Shown here in pieces: positions 8,233 through 15,505 of a stretch of DNA of 64,000 nt. Positions within the stretch are counted from its first letter, which is position 1; every line of letters begins with the position of its first letter. A program made the translations under genes and the position numbers. The DNA is from Pontibacter sp. G13. Its GTDB lineage: Bacteria; Bacteroidota; Bacteroidia; J057. Location of the stretch: the NCBI RefSeq assembly GCF_031851795.1, contig NZ_CP134696.1, positions 4,298,501-4,362,500 of the forward strand. The letters run 5' to 3'. A model generated the notes under the pieces. The model had not been told where the DNA came from, searched no databases, and saw only the letters and a program-made list of their open reading frames with translations.

Positions 8233-9054
8233 ATGATTCTTTGGAAAGTATGGGCCCCTTTGCGGAGTTGGTACCATTTCCTTCTCATCTATCACCCACA
8301 GCTTTGGGCCACTCGCGTGTTACATGCAGGGCTTTACTGGTTGATTTCCCTTGTAATGGGAATGCTTGTAGGGATGCAATTTGAGATCTGGGAAGGTGAT
8401 ACTCCTTACTATGTCGTGCCTGCCTTGGTGGCCATTGTCGGATGGATCTTCGCTTGTTATCCCTTTCGAGTGTATGCGCTCATTCGTCAAATAGGCACTC
8501 CGGAAACGATAGGGTTTGGGCCAATCTCAGGTATGGTGATCATGGCATATGTCATTCAAAGCTGGATGCTGATGTACGTCTTTGATCCCGGCCTTTCAGG
8601 TCAGGTAATTGAAATCCTTAGTATTCCCAGCACTGTCGGAATGGTGATTTGGGCGTGCCTACAATTTCTGTGGCGGTCAACATTTTCCAAGATGATGCTA
8701 GGTTGGGGGATCGGGTTAATTTGGACTTTGCTAGCGCTGATGCCCCCAATTGCTTGGGTGTCGCTTCTGGTGCTACACGCGATGTTGGCTTCAAGTCCCT
8801 ACGAACATGGAGGTACTCCCAAAAATGGATTTGCGGATCGCCTGTTTTTAGGAATGATTTGGGTGATGTGGTCTGTGGTTATCGCTCAATTCGCCTTCTT
8901 CTTTGCAGAGGTGATGAAGACTGGAAGAGTTATGCAATTCGAGACCAACATGACGATGGCCATTGCAGGATTTTTGATCGGTGGAGGACTCACTTATCAT
9001 GGGCTAGTGAAAAAGCGCTTGGCTGCATGGTTTCTTCATCCGAATAGGAAATAG
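8233..9054 (+). CDS. Array membrane protein 1 (putative ABC-associated permease)
   Basis: A 273-residue, highly hydrophobic protein with about seven or eight predicted membrane segments. It opens with the motif shared by all array members, here FLLIYHPQLWATRVLHAG (general form LL-x-x-x-P-x-LW-x-x-R-x-H). A hydrophobic pair ending in an aromatic/basic run (CYPFRVYALIR) follows. It begins 18 bases after the ABC ATPase gene. The C-terminus is short and basic (KKRLAAWF). Family membership beyond this window is not recognised. A permease role is inferred only from topology and the ATPase next to it. Confidence 0.75.
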   Translation: MILWKVWAPLRSWYHFLLIYHPQLWATRVLHAGLYWLISLVMGMLVGMQFEIWEGDTPYYVVPALVAIVGWIFACYPFRVYALIRQIGTPETIGFGPISGMVIMAYVIQSWMLMYVFDPGLSGQVIEILSIPSTVGMVIWACLQFLWRSTFSKMMLGWGIGLIWTLLALMPPIAWVSLLVLHAMLASSPYEHGGTPKNGFADRLFLGMIWVMWSVVIAQFAFFFAEVMKTGRVMQFETNMTMAIAGFLIGGGLTYHGLVKKRLAAWFLHPNRK

Positions 9055-9073
9055 TCTATATGAATCGACCGAC

Positions 9074-9175
9074 ATGAAATATCTGAAAAATCTTCCCAGG
9101 TATTCCCTATTTCAAAGGATCGAGCATCATCTCCTGATTCACCACCCGTCTATAAATGGCCCATATTTCCCATGA
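9074..9175 (+). pseudogene. Broken array copy (N-terminal remnant)
   Basis: A 33-codon reading frame between array genes 1 and 2. It encodes MKYLKNLPRYSLFQ followed by HHLLIHHPS, closely matching the first 25 residues of array proteins 2 and 3, then ends at a TGA where they continue LW-x-AR-L-H. In the next frame the text reads MAHISHEQV, which lines up with MARLHVAG of array protein 3. A one-base shift therefore seems to have broken the gene, and the remaining 250 or so codons are missing. It could still be translated as a short peptide, but decay after duplication explains it best. Confidence 0.7.
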
Positions 9176-9204
9176 GCAAGTAATTTTAAGTTCATCTCAT
9201 TCCC

Positions 9205-10068
9205 ATGAAAAACACTTCCCTCCCTGGATACTTGCTATTCCAAAAATGGTCTCAACATCTTCTGACCCATTATCCAACTATTTGGGGCGCTCGACTGCAT
9301 GTTGCGACGGTCGCCTGGGTATTGGGAATGATTGGGTATTTCGTCCTGTTGTTCACTCTAAAGCCGTTGGAATTCATCCCCTTTCATCTGGCCAACGTTC
9401 CGCTTCTCATCGGATTATTGTTCTGGATGATAGATCGAATTCGGTGGCAGGGAAATCTCAATCAGGGAATCAGGTCATCCTTTGTGACTGGGGGTTTACG
9501 ATTGCTTACTCTTCTTGCATTCACGCTTCCGATGGCGCTCGCTTCTGGAGGCTGGGGGATTGAAAATAGGATGTTGCTGACCAATCCATACGCACTTTGC
9601 CTATTGGTTTTTTGGATGTCGATGGAAGCAAATTGGATGTTTTTGAGCTTTGTCGTGTTGTACATGGCTGGAATTTATCTGTTTGCTGATTTTATACTCA
9701 CTGAATCCGGTGAGCGCATGATACCTTTCCCTTTGGCTGAAGTAGATTCTTCATGGACAGGTATTATCCTCCTTTCAGTTCTCATGGCCATGAACTTGAT
9801 TCGTGGTAAACTTTTCCCCTCGAAGAAACAGGACCATGCTCCAGTTTCTGGCAAACGTAGAGGCAACATATTGCTAATGTCAATTTGGTACGGAGCCGCT
9901 TGTGTTGTTTTTGTGTTGGTGGATTTGATCCATTTCTACGCATTTGACCTTCAGCTTCTTTCGTCAGGGCAATTGATCGTGATTTGGACCATTCCATTTT
10001 TGCTAGCCTATCGAGCTACCTTGGAGAGTCCCAAAGATGTAAATTCTGATCCCCAAACCTATCGATAA
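9205..10068 (+). CDS. Array membrane protein 2
   Basis: A 287-residue integral membrane protein with about eight hydrophobic segments. The shared N-terminal motif is HLLTHYPTIWGARLHVATVAW. The second hydrophobic hairpin reads PLLIGLLFWMIDRIRW. Near the C-terminus it has the family's IPFLLAYRA segment. It is most like array protein 3 in both motif regions, suggesting a recent duplication. It follows the broken copy and ends 4 bases before array gene 3. No catalytic or metal-binding motif is seen. Function is unknown; an ABC permease subunit or a membrane sensor are both possible. Confidence 0.75.
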   Translation: MKNTSLPGYLLFQKWSQHLLTHYPTIWGARLHVATVAWVLGMIGYFVLLFTLKPLEFIPFHLANVPLLIGLLFWMIDRIRWQGNLNQGIRSSFVTGGLRLLTLLAFTLPMALASGGWGIENRMLLTNPYALCLLVFWMSMEANWMFLSFVVLYMAGIYLFADFILTESGERMIPFPLAEVDSSWTGIILLSVLMAMNLIRGKLFPSKKQDHAPVSGKRRGNILLMSIWYGAACVVFVLVDLIHFYAFDLQLLSSGQLIVIWTIPFLLAYRATLESPKDVNSDPQTYR

Positions 10069-10072
10069 GACC

Positions 10073-10942
10073 ATGAAATTTTCCTCCACGTTTCCCGGTT
10101 ATTCGCAGTATCGACGGATATCCCATCACTTGCTCATCCATTATCCACAGCTCTGGATGGCTCGACTCCATGTTGCAGGGGTGGCTTGGATTCTGGGAAT
10201 CATCGGCTTTTTCGGCGTAAATATGCTGCTGGATTCCCTGGGAGCCGCCATTGAGGATTGGTCCTATGCTCGAATACCTCCCTTGGCCATTGGATTGATG
10301 TTTTGGTTGTATGATGCCTACCAGTGGCGCGCATACAAATTGGCCAAATTGGGGCATGGACCCCGGAATTGGACCATTGGATTGGTTCATCTTGGGATTA
10401 TTCTGGCTTTCGGAATCCCCATAATCTTGGCCTATCGTCAGGAAGAGGGTATCATGCCAGTGTTCCTTGATCTGGATATTTGGAGCTTGTTTGGGGTGTG
10501 GCTGGCATGGGAATTTGTGAATTTCGGGGTCTTGTTGAAGTGGATCCTAACTATAGGGGTTATAGGCTTTATCGAATTGATCCTGATCGCTCTTACAATA
10601 GTACCTTCCTTTTGGGCTGGTGGAGAAAACGTGTTTTTGTTATTCGCAACCATCAACATTTTGCTCCATTTGGGACTGATCGTGAATGCTTCGAGAATAG
10701 CTGACAAATTGAAGATGGATGCTCCCAAAAGGATTGGGCTGGGCATACTGTGGGTGACTATTGGCATCATTGGGAATCTCTCGATCACAACGGTTTTGGA
10801 AACCCAAATTGCCTTGGGGATACTACCTGAATTTGCCCCATGGCTAAGCCTCCTGTTGTTCCCAGTGCCTTTCGTGTGGATGTATTATGTGATCGGATTC
10901 AAAAAATTGTGCGAATGGCTAGTGGCTCCTAAGAAGAAATAA
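10073..10942 (+). CDS. Array membrane protein 3
   Basis: A 289-residue integral membrane protein starting 4 bases after array gene 2. The shared motif reads HHLLIHYPQLWMARLHVAG, then hydrophobic segments including LAIGLMFWLYDAYQWRAY and the C-terminal FPVPFVWMYYVIGF. A Lys-rich tail (APKKK) follows the last membrane segment. About eight membrane spans are predicted by eye. It is the closest relative of array protein 2 and of the broken copy at 9074. Tight spacing on both sides supports one operon. No known domain is recognised. Confidence 0.75.
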   Translation: MKFSSTFPGYSQYRRISHHLLIHYPQLWMARLHVAGVAWILGIIGFFGVNMLLDSLGAAIEDWSYARIPPLAIGLMFWLYDAYQWRAYKLAKLGHGPRNWTIGLVHLGIILAFGIPIILAYRQEEGIMPVFLDLDIWSLFGVWLAWEFVNFGVLLKWILTIGVIGFIELILIALTIVPSFWAGGENVFLLFATINILLHLGLIVNASRIADKLKMDAPKRIGLGILWVTIGIIGNLSITTVLETQIALGILPEFAPWLSLLLFPVPFVWMYYVIGFKKLCEWLVAPKKK

Positions 10943-10957
10943 ACAACTCCACCTATC

Positions 10958-11815
10958 ATGAAAACCCTCAACCCGATCTCGCTATTCAAGGCATTCTCCC
11001 ACAATTTACTGATTAACTATCCTGTACTCTGGATGCTCAGGCTCCCTACGGCCATCATTGCTTGGGCATTGAGTTTAGTGGCCAAAATTGGACTTTTGAG
11101 GTACGACTTTGAATGGTCGTATTTTTCTGGAATGGTGATAGATCTGTCAGATATTCCCTTTCTTTTAGGGCTGATATTTTGGGGATATGAATCCTTTCGA
11201 TGGCGAATTTTCAGCACATCTCATGGGGCCTTGGTTCCCGTCAACGGCGCATTTGGACTTTATCAATTTTTGATCATTTGGGCATTTATGCTTCCGCTGT
11301 TTTCCATAGATATCTTGGTGGATAGATCCCTAGATGCCTCTGGTGATCATTGGATAGTTTCCATTTGGTTAATGCTCCTGTGGATGACTTGGCAGATGGT
11401 GAATATGCTAACCCTGAAGGATCTACTTCATGGAATATTGGTGTACATGGTTCCAATAGCCGGGGTGTATTCCTTAATCGAATTACTTGAATGGGCTTCG
11501 GACAATTGGTTGATGCAGGTGGGAATTGTGCTAGCCTATATACTTGCATTGGGGGTTTGGGGAAAGAATGCCTTATTTTCTAGGGTGAGCTTTCGGTTAG
11601 GCTGGGGGATGTTCTTGTGGTTATTGCTTCTCGTACTTAGTCTTTTGGGAAGTTTTATTCTGGAACTCTGTTCATTTTTCCTAAATGAGTTCATGTCGCT
11701 TGATCAGCCAATAGATTTTTCAGCCATTCTGTTTCCAATTCCCATGCTATTGATATTTCGATATGCTGGGTTCCGAGTGATGCATTATTTCTTTTGTAAA
11801 CCGAGGACCTCCTGA
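10958..11815 (+). CDS. Array membrane protein 4
   Basis: A 285-residue integral membrane protein that starts 15 bases after array gene 3. The motif is HNLLINYPVLWMLRLPTAI, with Pro where the other members have His. It continues with IPFLLGLIFWGYESFRWRIF and ends FPIPMLLIFRYAGFRVMHYFF. Eight or so membrane segments are apparent. The short inter-span loops leave little outside the membrane. It has no recognisable catalytic motif. Same strand, spacing and architecture as its neighbours point to duplication inside an operon. Confidence 0.75.
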   Translation: MKTLNPISLFKAFSHNLLINYPVLWMLRLPTAIIAWALSLVAKIGLLRYDFEWSYFSGMVIDLSDIPFLLGLIFWGYESFRWRIFSTSHGALVPVNGAFGLYQFLIIWAFMLPLFSIDILVDRSLDASGDHWIVSIWLMLLWMTWQMVNMLTLKDLLHGILVYMVPIAGVYSLIELLEWASDNWLMQVGIVLAYILALGVWGKNALFSRVSFRLGWGMFLWLLLLVLSLLGSFILELCSFFLNEFMSLDQPIDFSAILFPIPMLLIFRYAGFRVMHYFFCKPRTS

Positions 11816-11824
11816 GCATACGCC

Positions 11825-12721
11825 ATGAAGACAGCAGAATTCAACCCTTTATCAGACAAGCTTTGCGCTCAAAGGCTCATTTGCCGCCATCCCTACCTTT
11901 GGGCTTCGGGGATATTTGATGCAGGGTGGCTATGTGTTGGATTGGGGATTGTGAATATGTCGATTCTGTGTTTGGCCGATCAGTATTCCATAGATCTCTT
12001 GCTCAGGCTCGAAATTGCCCTGTGCGTGACAGTTTTGATCTACAGCTGCCGAATCTATCCGAGAAGGTTATCCCGACTGCAAGGAGATGGACTCCTTCTC
12101 AATGATAACCATTCCGCATGGTTGAGGATGGGCGCCATTGTGACTTTTGGGGTAATGACGATTTTATCCATACAAGTTGGGGAAGCGGTTTTCGGTCTTG
12201 AAATTCCGTTTTGGAGTACCCCCATTAAGGGGCCTAATCCAGCATTTGAACTGTTGCAAATCCTTTCCGTTTCAATCGCGATTATCGAAATCCTCAATAT
12301 CTCCAATCTTGCTGGCCTTGTATGGATGATTTTTTTGTTGGTAGCAGCAATTGCACTGAATTGGGGTTTATTTTTAATGCTAGACGGCTTCGTCAGCCAA
12401 CAGGGCGAAGGTTCGGGTATCGCAAATTTCCGTTTGATTCTGATGGCGTTGCAAATTGTCTGCTGGATACTTCTAGCCAAATTTGTTCAAAAAGGCCAGA
12501 GAATTAGACATGCGTTTCCCGGCATATTTTCAGTTCCTACCTTTTTCTCGGGAATAGTATTGTTGTTTGTAATATTTAGGATCATTGATTTATTAGGGGA
12601 GGTTTATGATTTCTGGGGAATTGGAATACCCTCTCTGGTGTATGTCGTTCCCATTCTATTATGGCACAGAGTTACAAGGCCCATCATAATCCAGCACCTC
12701 CAGACCCCTCTACCACTTTAA
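11825..12721 (+). CDS. Array membrane protein 5
   Basis: A 298-residue integral membrane protein starting 9 bases after array gene 4. It belongs to a subgroup with array protein 6: both lack the Arg-x-His end of the N-terminal motif (here RHPYLWASGIFDAGW). Both also have a Tyr-Pro-Arg-Arg loop (YPRRLSRLQGDG) followed by a D/N-N-x-S-A-x-LRMG segment, an IEILNISN/LEILNVSN helix and a C-terminal VPILLWH. About eight membrane spans are predicted by eye. Function is unknown. Confidence 0.75.
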   Translation: MKTAEFNPLSDKLCAQRLICRHPYLWASGIFDAGWLCVGLGIVNMSILCLADQYSIDLLLRLEIALCVTVLIYSCRIYPRRLSRLQGDGLLLNDNHSAWLRMGAIVTFGVMTILSIQVGEAVFGLEIPFWSTPIKGPNPAFELLQILSVSIAIIEILNISNLAGLVWMIFLLVAAIALNWGLFLMLDGFVSQQGEGSGIANFRLILMALQIVCWILLAKFVQKGQRIRHAFPGIFSVPTFFSGIVLLFVIFRIIDLLGEVYDFWGIGIPSLVYVVPILLWHRVTRPIIIQHLQTPLPL

Positions 12722-12733
12722 ACCAGATACTCC

Positions 12734-13639
12734 ATGAATACCTCAAATCCATTTTCCCTTGCTCGCCCATTTCGAGCCCGCAATCAAAAGCAAATTACCC
12801 AGCGTCCCTATCTTTGGGCGGCGGCGGTCCCTGAAGGGGTTTTGCTCTGTCTGGGTTTACTGGTGATCAATGCCGTGATGATCTTCATGACGGATATTTC
12901 TTACTATGACCTGAAGGATTTTATACCCGTGACTATGGGGTTTGCGATCTTGGGATATCTATTCATCAGTTATCCCAGACGACAAGCGCAACTCGACAAA
13001 ATGGGGCTCCACATCGATGACAATCGATCTGCGAGCCTGCGAATGGGCGTGATGATGGGATTCTGCATGATCGCGCTGGTGTCCCTGTTCATGATGGTGA
13101 GTGTTCATCGTCCTGAATATTTCGATTCGAGTTTCAGGACGATGATGAATAGAATTGACGAACCACTGGGTATGGTTCTCGTCATCTTATCAATTTCTAT
13201 CGCGATTCTTGAAATCCTCAATGTCTCCAATTTTGTCTCGTTGATGATTACGGTCGGACTTGTGGTGCTTTCTGCTTGTGTCGCGGGGTTGTCCTTTGCC
13301 TTGGCGGATGTCATTCATCTTGGACTAGGGCGCGCGATAGGGTTTACTATGATCGTAATCGTCCCTTTGAATGTATGGCTGTGGATCGCTTTGGGGCGCG
13401 TGGCCTTTCGGAAGGCTCGATTGAGAGCAGCTTATCCGGGACTGGTATTCATTCCTGCCTTCTTTTCAGGATTGATTTTGTTTGGATTTGGGGCCATGCT
13501 CGTTCAATGGGCAAATGCTCACCCAAAGATTGAGGCCGAGGAAATTGCCCTGCTCATATTCGGAGTCCCCATTCTGGTTTGGCATTTTTTCAGCCGTCCT
13601 CACCTGATCAAAAAACTCCGAGAGCCAGCCAAGGCCTAG
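12734..13639 (+). CDS. Array membrane protein 6
   Basis: A 301-residue integral membrane protein starting 12 bases after array gene 5 and its closest paralogue. Shared marks are RPYLWAAAVPEG near the N-terminus, YPRRQAQLDKMG, DDNRSASLRMG, ISIAILEILNVSN and FGVPILVWHF near the end. The N-terminal tail before the first span is longer and rich in Arg/Gln (RPFRARNQKQ). After this gene the tight spacing ends: 201 bases separate it from array gene 7, with no clear terminator or promoter in between. Confidence 0.75.
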   Translation: MNTSNPFSLARPFRARNQKQITQRPYLWAAAVPEGVLLCLGLLVINAVMIFMTDISYYDLKDFIPVTMGFAILGYLFISYPRRQAQLDKMGLHIDDNRSASLRMGVMMGFCMIALVSLFMMVSVHRPEYFDSSFRTMMNRIDEPLGMVLVILSISIAILEILNVSNFVSLMITVGLVVLSACVAGLSFALADVIHLGLGRAIGFTMIVIVPLNVWLWIALGRVAFRKARLRAAYPGLVFIPAFFSGLILFGFGAMLVQWANAHPKIEAEEIALLIFGVPILVWHFFSRPHLIKKLREPAKA

Positions 13640-13840
13640 TATTATCTCCAATGTCCTCAGATCAGATGATCTTCTTTGACAGACATCTGATACTGTGTTG
13701 AAATAGAACTTATGCAATCCAGAAGGATTTGTTATCTTGAGGGTAATCAATCCCATTTCTGTCTCACCCTTGTATCTTCCTTCAACTGATCCCGTTATGG
13801 GGGAAACCCCTATTTGATACAACATCTCAATTGTACCTCC

Positions 13841-15190
13841 ATGAATCGATTCTTCTCATCCTTCGCGCCTGCCTTCCTGAAGCGTTGGGACAGCGCCCTA
13901 CTCATGAACTACCCCAGACTATGGGCTGCCCGTATCCACATCATTGGACTGGGATTGGCACTCATGGCCATCGGTCTTGTCAAGGTCTATCTCCTGACAC
14001 CGGTCAGTACGCATAGTGTTCCCACGTTGGATGAGCCTCATTATCTGTTGGCGTGGATTCCTGCGGGATTGATTTTGCTGTATTGGGGCTGGGGGGTATA
14101 CCAGTACCGCACAGGTCGACTCAATCTCCAAGGGTTCAAAGTCCAACAATTTGGACACGAACTCATGCAATTGGCAGTAGTGGTACTCTTGGCTTTCTCT
14201 CCGCTCCTGTGGTTCAACATGGTCGGCCAGAAGGTCAATGACCGTCTCAGTAAAGACGATTTGGTACAAGCCGAGAAAGATCTCGAGATGGCCGCCCCCA
14301 TCATGAATCGCATCATGGTCCTAAATGCTTCGCACGAGACTGGGACGCTTGACGACTATGTGGGAGGATTGAACATCCGCTACCACGAATTGGAGGAGTT
14401 GGCTTGGGTTGAGGAGTACATGAAGGAATTTGATGCAGGTAAGAACTCCGGACGCCAACCATTGGGGATGGAAGCGGCACAGGCATTTAATCGATTCATC
14501 CGAAACTTCACAGATTACAAGGCTGATTTCATTCCTGTTTCTAGCCAGACCATCCTCGTCAATGGCTCTGCACCTGTTGCTCATGGGGGCCAACGAAATG
14601 TGCTCCTTGAAGCAGCTGAGAACTTCGAGCGTCTTGAGAACTGGCTCGCCCATGGTGATAATGCCTACTCTACGAGCGTTTACTTTAGCAATAGCTATTC
14701 CTCACATGGATTCAAAGACGATATCTGGCCGGTATTCCTGATTGTTGGATTAATCGGTTGGATGCTGTTCCAAATGCTCATGGTCTCCCATATCCGGGTG
14801 ATCCTGATTGCTGGTGTGTCCGCATTCGTGGTAGTCATCGGCGCGGCCATGGCCTCCAGCCTCGGTAAGTGGGCTTGGCAAGATCGTCATGCAGCCGAAA
14901 GCTTGTATCTGTTCGCCATTACCGCGATCGCTTTGGCGTTGGCATTTTCCAATAAGCGCACTCCCAAGTGGAATACTACCAAGCGCGTGGCCATCACATT
15001 GGTATTGGGCTTTATGCCGCTGTACTTCCTGATTTTGGGTGAATTCACGGATATTGACTTGTTCGCTAGCCAACACTTGGGCAAGGAAGAATACCAGATC
15101 TACGGTGGTGTGGGTACCATGCTCGCACTTTGGTTTGGGGTATTCCGTTGGCAACTACAGGGCATGCAAGTACGTCCTCAGGCAGTTTAG
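13841..15190 (+). CDS. Array membrane protein 7, long form with an extracytoplasmic domain
   Basis: A 449-residue member of the same family, half as long again as its neighbours. The N-terminus carries the shared motif (LLMNYPRLWAARIHIIG), two spans and a loop ending YQYRTGRLNL, then a third span. A hydrophilic stretch of roughly 150 residues follows (from about VNDRLSKDDLV to SSHGFKDDIW), probably outside the cytoplasmic membrane. Five or so more spans end the protein. The in-frame TTG at 13814 was rejected in favour of the ATG at 13841, which gives an N-terminus like those of the other members. The large loop could bind a ligand or partner. A strong terminator follows 21 bases after the stop. 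Confidence 0.75.
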   Translation: MNRFFSSFAPAFLKRWDSALLMNYPRLWAARIHIIGLGLALMAIGLVKVYLLTPVSTHSVPTLDEPHYLLAWIPAGLILLYWGWGVYQYRTGRLNLQGFKVQQFGHELMQLAVVVLLAFSPLLWFNMVGQKVNDRLSKDDLVQAEKDLEMAAPIMNRIMVLNASHETGTLDDYVGGLNIRYHELEELAWVEEYMKEFDAGKNSGRQPLGMEAAQAFNRFIRNFTDYKADFIPVSSQTILVNGSAPVAHGGQRNVLLEAAENFERLENWLAHGDNAYSTSVYFSNSYSSHGFKDDIWPVFLIVGLIGWMLFQMLMVSHIRVILIAGVSAFVVVIGAAMASSLGKWAWQDRHAAESLYLFAITAIALALAFSNKRTPKWNTTKRVAITLVLGFMPLYFLILGEFTDIDLFASQHLGKEEYQIYGGVGTMLALWFGVFRWQLQGMQVRPQAV

Positions 15191-15211
15191 CCATATTGAA
15201 AAATATCCAAA

Positions 15212-15249
15212 GGGCCGTCTCTTGACATGGGAGATGGCTCTTTGCTTTT
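15212..15249 (+). terminator. Terminator of the ABC/membrane-protein array
   Basis: A 10-bp stem with two G-U pairs (GGGCCGTCTC with GAGATGGCTC), a 9-base loop and then TTTGCTTTT. It sits 21 bases after the stop codon of array gene 7. Confidence 0.8.
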
Positions 15250-15258
15250 GGGTTCATG

Positions 15259-15430
15259 ATTTGGGCGTGCCCCAGCGTGCTTGGCCTATGTGACTCCGCT
15301 TGACTGGATTGTCGCTGGGTCAGGCCCTTACAGGCTCGCTGATCGCTCGGTCTCTCCGCGAGCTCCGAGACTTCGGCTACGCCTCACCTTCCAGGCCCTT
15401 CACGCCACACAAGCCAGCCGCACACCAAAA
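15259..15430 (+). repeat. Dispersed intergenic repeat, copy B
   Basis: It begins ATTTGGGCGTGCCCCAGCGT directly after the array terminator and ends GCCAGCCGCACACC. The inner text has GGCTCGCTGATCGCTCGGTC, which closely matches the reverse complement of copy C at 51473. The 315-base stretch between array gene 7 and the Omp85 gene otherwise holds two terminator-like hairpins and no gene. Confidence 0.65.
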
Positions 15431-15468
15431 TCCATCATCTCCCTCGTTTTGCTCCCCCCAAAATCACA

Positions 15469-15490
15469 CCTGCCTTCTGGCGGGTTTTTT
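15469..15490 (+). terminator. Terminator-like hairpin
   Basis: CCTGCC pairs with GGCGGG (one G-U pair) around a TTCT loop and is followed by six T residues. It lies 15 bases upstream of the Omp85 start codon. It may be a second stop for transcripts from the left or a leader attenuator. I cannot tell which. Confidence 0.55.
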
Positions 15491-15505
15491 GTAGGTTCAT
15501 CCCCA

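Noticed and set aside
9156-9563. A 135-codon plus-strand frame overlapping the start of array gene 2
   Set aside because: It is array gene 2 read in the wrong frame. Only its first residues (MAHISHEQV) are informative, as the shifted remains of the broken copy.
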